In this document: positions 61,446 to 64,000 of the stretch, in pieces
Numbering within the stretch: position 1 is the first letter of the stretch
How the letters are laid out: every line of letters starts with the position of its first letter
NCBI RefSeq assembly: GCF_009707705.1
Contig: NZ_WLYX01000001.1
Location: forward strand, 3,038,001 to 3,102,000
From: Paludibacterium denitrificans
GTDB taxonomy: Bacteria; Pseudomonadota; Gammaproteobacteria; Burkholderiales; Chromobacteriaceae
Length of the DNA: 64,000 nt
Direction of reading: 5' to 3'
The notes under the pieces: generated by a model
The model's database searches: none
Seen by the model: the letters and a program-made list of their open reading frames with translations, nothing else
What the model was told of the DNA's origin: nothing
Made by a program: the position numbers and the translations under genes

Positions 61446-61915
61446 ATGACGTTTGATGAAGCATTCGAGGCACTGATTGGTCATGAAGGTGGCTACGTCA
61501 ACAACCCGGCGGATCCGGGTGGAGAAACCAAATTCGGGATCAGCAAGCGGAGCTATCCGGGCGTTGATATCAAGAACCTGACGCTGGATCAGGCCAAGGC
61601 CATCTATCTGCGTGACTTCTGGAAGCCGGTGGGCTGTGATGCGGTTCCACCGGCAGCGGCTTTTGACCTGTTCGATATGGCCGTCAACTCCGGGGTCAAG
61701 CGTGCCATTACCACGCTTCAAACGGCGGCGGCCGTCACGGCTGATGGGATTCTTGGTCCGGTTACCCTGCGGGCGGTAGCGGCGATGCCCGGTGCAATGC
61801 TGGTGGCCCGGTTCAATGGCGCGCGTCTGAACTTCATGACGAATCTTGCGACCGGCCAACCTTTGGTAAGGGCTGGGCGCGGCGTATTGCTGACAATTTG
61901 ATGAGGGCGGAATGA
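61446..61915 (+). CDS. Endolysin, glycoside hydrolase family 108
   Basis: N-acetylmuramidase. Seen: FDEAFEALIGHEGGYVNNPADPGGETKFGISKRSYP (catalytic Glu in HEGG and family signature), AKAIYLRDFWKPVGCD, LFDMAVNSGVKRAI, then a C-terminal break at 61851 where ACCTGGCC became ACCGGCC; restored, it ends TWPTFGKGWARRIADNLMRAE. About 157 residues. Directly followed by a holin-type gene. Confidence 0.9.
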
Positions 61916-62439
61916 TGGACTGGAAAAACCTGTTGGGTACGGTGGCGCCGTGGATCGGGACGGCCATGGGTGGTCCGCTGGGCGGGATGGCAGTCTCGGC
62001 GGTCGCGGATGCGCTGGGGCTGTCGGATAAGACCGAAGAGGCAATCAAGACTGCCCTGTCCGGCGCTACGCCAGAGCAGATGCTGGCGGTGAAGAAAGCG
62101 GATCAGGATTTTGCTATCCGTATGCAAGAACTGGGATTCGCCAACCTGCAGAAGCTGGAAGAAATCGCCGCCGATGACCGGGACAGCGCGCGCAAGCGTG
62201 AAGCTGCCGTACAGGATTACACGCCGCGTGTGCTGGCCTACACCATCGTCTTTGGCTTCATCGCCATGGCCTTCGGTATTCTGTTCGGCCAGCTGCATGC
62301 GGACACGGTTCTGACCGGGACGGTGATCGGTTATCTCTCGGCCAAAGCTGAACAGGTGGCGGCCTACTACTTCGGCAGCACGGCCAACAGCTCGCGCAAG
62401 ACGGAACTGCTGGCGCAGTCGGCGCCGGTTGGGAAGTGA
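61912..62439 (+). CDS. Holin-type membrane protein
   Basis: 175 residues. Seen: MMDWKNLLGTVAPWIGTAMGG, AVSAVADALGL, a helical linker rich in Glu/Arg, then VLAYTIVFGFIAMAFGILFGQL and LTGTVIGYLSAKAEQVAAYYFGS, the pattern of 3TM-type holins (holin family 3/ Phage_holin_3). Last gene of the prophage late operon; overlaps the endolysin stop. Confidence 0.75.
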   Translation: MMDWKNLLGTVAPWIGTAMGGPLGGMAVSAVADALGLSDKTEEAIKTALSGATPEQMLAVKKADQDFAIRMQELGFANLQKLEEIAADDRDSARKREAAVQDYTPRVLAYTIVFGFIAMAFGILFGQLHADTVLTGTVIGYLSAKAEQVAAYYFGSTANSSRKTELLAQSAPVGK

Positions 62440-62453
62440 TTGGGTGGTGACAA

Positions 62454-62486
62454 GCAGACGGCCAGGCCAGTTTTGCTGGCGTCTGT
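62454..62486 (+). terminator. Prophage right-end terminator
   Basis: CAGACG-GCCAG-GCCAG / CTGGC-GTCTG hairpin followed by TTT, 15 bp after the last phage gene. Confidence 0.6.
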
Positions 62487-62527
62487 TTACGACCCGTTGC
62501 AGACTTTGCGGACTTGGGAAAGCGGAC

Positions 62528-62598
62528 GTTTAACGTTCAAGCTCAGGGGCGGCTGACGGCTTGCGTAAGCAGGCGTCCCTTGGAGCGGGATGTTAGAT
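62528..62598 (-). repeat. Integron attC site (71 bp)
   Basis: Minus-strand ends ATCTAAC (RYYYAAC) and GTTAAAC (GTTRRRY), an imperfect palindrome with paired arms (AACATCCCGCTCCAAGGG against AACGTTCAAGCTCAGGGG) and an inner hairpin GCTTGCGTAAGC. Lies just behind the stop of the leftward DUF6236-like gene, the normal cassette layout. Confidence 0.8.
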
Positions 62599-62604
62599 TT
62601 CTGA

Positions 62605-63710
62605 TTAGTCGTTAACATACTCTTCCATGCAGTTGTACGCATGAAAATTCATGTCGCCACCACCTCTCACCCCCGTGTAGCTCTTGAAGGATCGTCGCAT
62701 CTCCACGAGAAATGATGCAGGATTCTTTTCATTCAGTTTCCGCAGTTCTTCTTTGGAGTTCTGAATATTGAAGAGTCCGCCAATAGCGAGACCTGCCGCC
62801 CCAAGAGCCACAGCAGAAGATGAAGGAATGGACAACAACTGGCCGAAAATTAGTGGGGCTGGGAAACCCATTAGCGAAACACCGAACCATCCCTTTGCTT
62901 TAATAATGTCGGCGCTCGCTTTGTATTGCTTCTGAGCACGAATCAGTTCCTTCGCCTTTTCTTGAATTGCGCCGACCTTTACGTCTTGGGAATCAAGCTT
63001 CGACAGTTCGGCGCGAAGTTCATTCATGCAAGAGCGAAATTGAGTAATCTCGGGTCGTCTCTTATCGCGAAACTCTAGAATCTTTTCGGATGGAATTTCA
63101 GAAATATTCACAGGAACTAATTCGCTAACAAGCAAGCCGAATAGACCAAAACTCTCTGATGTTTCATCAGTACAACTATCTTTTCCGATATTGATAATGA
63201 AGTCGTCAACTTGACCGTTGACGCCGAAATAGCTTGTTCCAGTCCGAGGCGCCCCAGTCTCCAGTAATTAGTGAGAGTTGGTTTTTCTGCGCAATATCGC
63301 TCGCCATGTAGAGCATGAAGTTGGATGCGATTGCAGTCGGGACATACATCCGGTCATTTTCTGATCTGTAACCAGCCTCTTTGAAGAGTTCACGAACTCG
63401 TTCATCAGTCTTTTCGCTATGAATTCGTGATATTTGCTTCTCATCCTCTGGATCGAAGGTAAGTGCAGCAGCATTCCAATCCTCAATTTTCGAAAGAAAT
63501 TCGTCTGAAGCATTTTTGGAATAAGGCGCCGGATTGATCATCTGTCCAATCGCCCCCTCTTCCAAAAGAGGGTTTAGCTCCTCTGCATCCTCTGGGATCA
63601 CATTGTCTGGAACGATGCGATAGATATTGTCGTAAAACAACGCCATTGCCTTTATCCAGGGCTGCGTTGTGGAGGTCGATGTGTGGGTAGTAGAGCGCGT
63701 TTTGTTGCAT
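62605..63710 (-). CDS. DUF6236-like cassette protein (frameshifted)
   Basis: About 367 residues in one gene; breaks near 63672 (one extra C in GCCCTGGATA) and 63252. Seen: MQQNALYYPHIDLHNAAWIK, MALFYDNIYRIVPDNVIPEDAEELNPLLEEG, RIHSEKTDERVRELFKEAG, SNFMLYMASDIAQKNQLSLITGDW, then FGLFGLLVSELVPVN, a coiled coil and membrane-like stretch SLMGFPAPLIFGQLLSIPS, ending NFHAYNCMEEYVND. Function unknown; integron cassette gene flanked by two attC sites. Low GC compared with the chromosome. Confidence 0.6.
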
Positions 63711-63721
63711 GGCAGAAAGAA

Positions 63722-63817
63722 ATCTAACGTTGGAGGTAACTTGCAGCCGGAGCTGCGAAGCAGCGGAGAGAACCTAAAGCGCAGCTTTGGGCTGTCAGGT
63801 TGACTGAAAGGTTAGAA
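63722..63817 (-). repeat. Integron attC site (96 bp)
   Basis: Minus-strand TTCTAAC ... GTTAGAT ends, imperfect long palindrome with matching arms (TCTAACCTTTCAGTCAACC against TCTAACGTTGGAGGTAAC), CAGCC boxes and an inner hairpin GCTGCTTCGCAGC. It separates two leftward cassette genes and overlaps the stop of the upstream one. Confidence 0.78.
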
Positions 63818-64000
63818 ATTATCCTGCTCCGACGATACGACATGCCACTGGACACCAAATAGCTGGCAGAACGTGACTATCTGCATAAATAGCTTTGCTG
63901 CTTGGAGTTCATAAGGTTCGTGCTCCACTGCGGATAGTGCTTCTGTGCGTCGTAGGTATTCTCGCGAAATAGGACTCGACCAACTTGTTTCACGAGCACT
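63812..64000 (-). CDS. C-terminal part of next cassette gene (partial)
   Basis: Open minus frame running in from the right edge and ending at 63812: seen EYLRRTEALSAVEHEPYELQ, AAKLFMQIVTFCQLFGVQWH, VVSSEQDNF. Its stop lies inside the attC. Unrecognised; only the last 62 codons are in the window. Confidence 0.6.
   Translation of the reverse strand, partial: SARETSWSSPISREYLRRTEALSAVEHEPYELQAAKLFMQIVTFCQLFGVQWHVVSSEQDNF

Overview
The window comes from a betaproteobacterium, most likely in the order Neisseriales (Chromobacteriaceae-like). This is inferred from GC-rich housekeeping genes in a neisserial flavour (purL, glnB, bamD/comL, rluD, pgeF, two-ATP-cone nrdA, nrdB, nadK, recN) and from a dispersed 13-bp repeat that behaves like an uptake-sequence repeat. 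No database search was possible.

Layout. Bases 1-25.7 kb are chromosome: a globin-coupled c-di-GMP sensor/phosphodiesterase (cut by the left edge), an ArgP-like regulator, cdd, purL, glnB, bamD, rluD, pgeF, nrdA - small membrane protein - nrdB, an IS5-type transposase relic, a lipoprotein, azlCD, dusC, a DUF1653 gene, a histone-deacetylase-fold gene, msrA, a potassium channel, a FixJ-type response regulator, nadK, recN and a tRNA-Ser. Bases 25.7-62.45 kb are a complete-looking siphovirus-type prophage inserted next to tRNA-Ser: int/xis, a leftward early operon of small genes with TraK/TraL-like members, a structured non-coding segment, a LexA-type repressor and Cro with shared operators, O/P-like replication genes, terminase, HK97-type portal/S49 protease/capsid, tail genes, fibres, and a holin/GH108 lysis cassette. 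Two AT-rich cargo loci (signal-peptide protein + J-like membrane protein; a uracil-DNA-glycosylase-like protein) and a hicAB module interrupt the late operon. From 62.5 kb to the right edge there are two integron attC sites around leftward cassette genes, so the prophage abuts an integron cassette array.

Sequence quality dominates interpretation. Many indispensable genes (purL, nrdA, nrdB, rluD, bamD, recN) and most phage genes appear broken. The breaks fall mostly at places where the protein requires GCCGGC; that hexamer occurs once in 64 kb, while ACCGGC, CCCGGC and TCCGGC are common. It is replaced by GCTTAAGC or related strings. Others are one-base changes in CCTGG contexts or homopolymers. 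I therefore annotate full-length genes across these breaks and treat them as systematic read errors, probably caused by methylation at GCCGGC, rather than as pseudogenes. Coordinates of such genes are outer limits, and lengths in residues are approximate.
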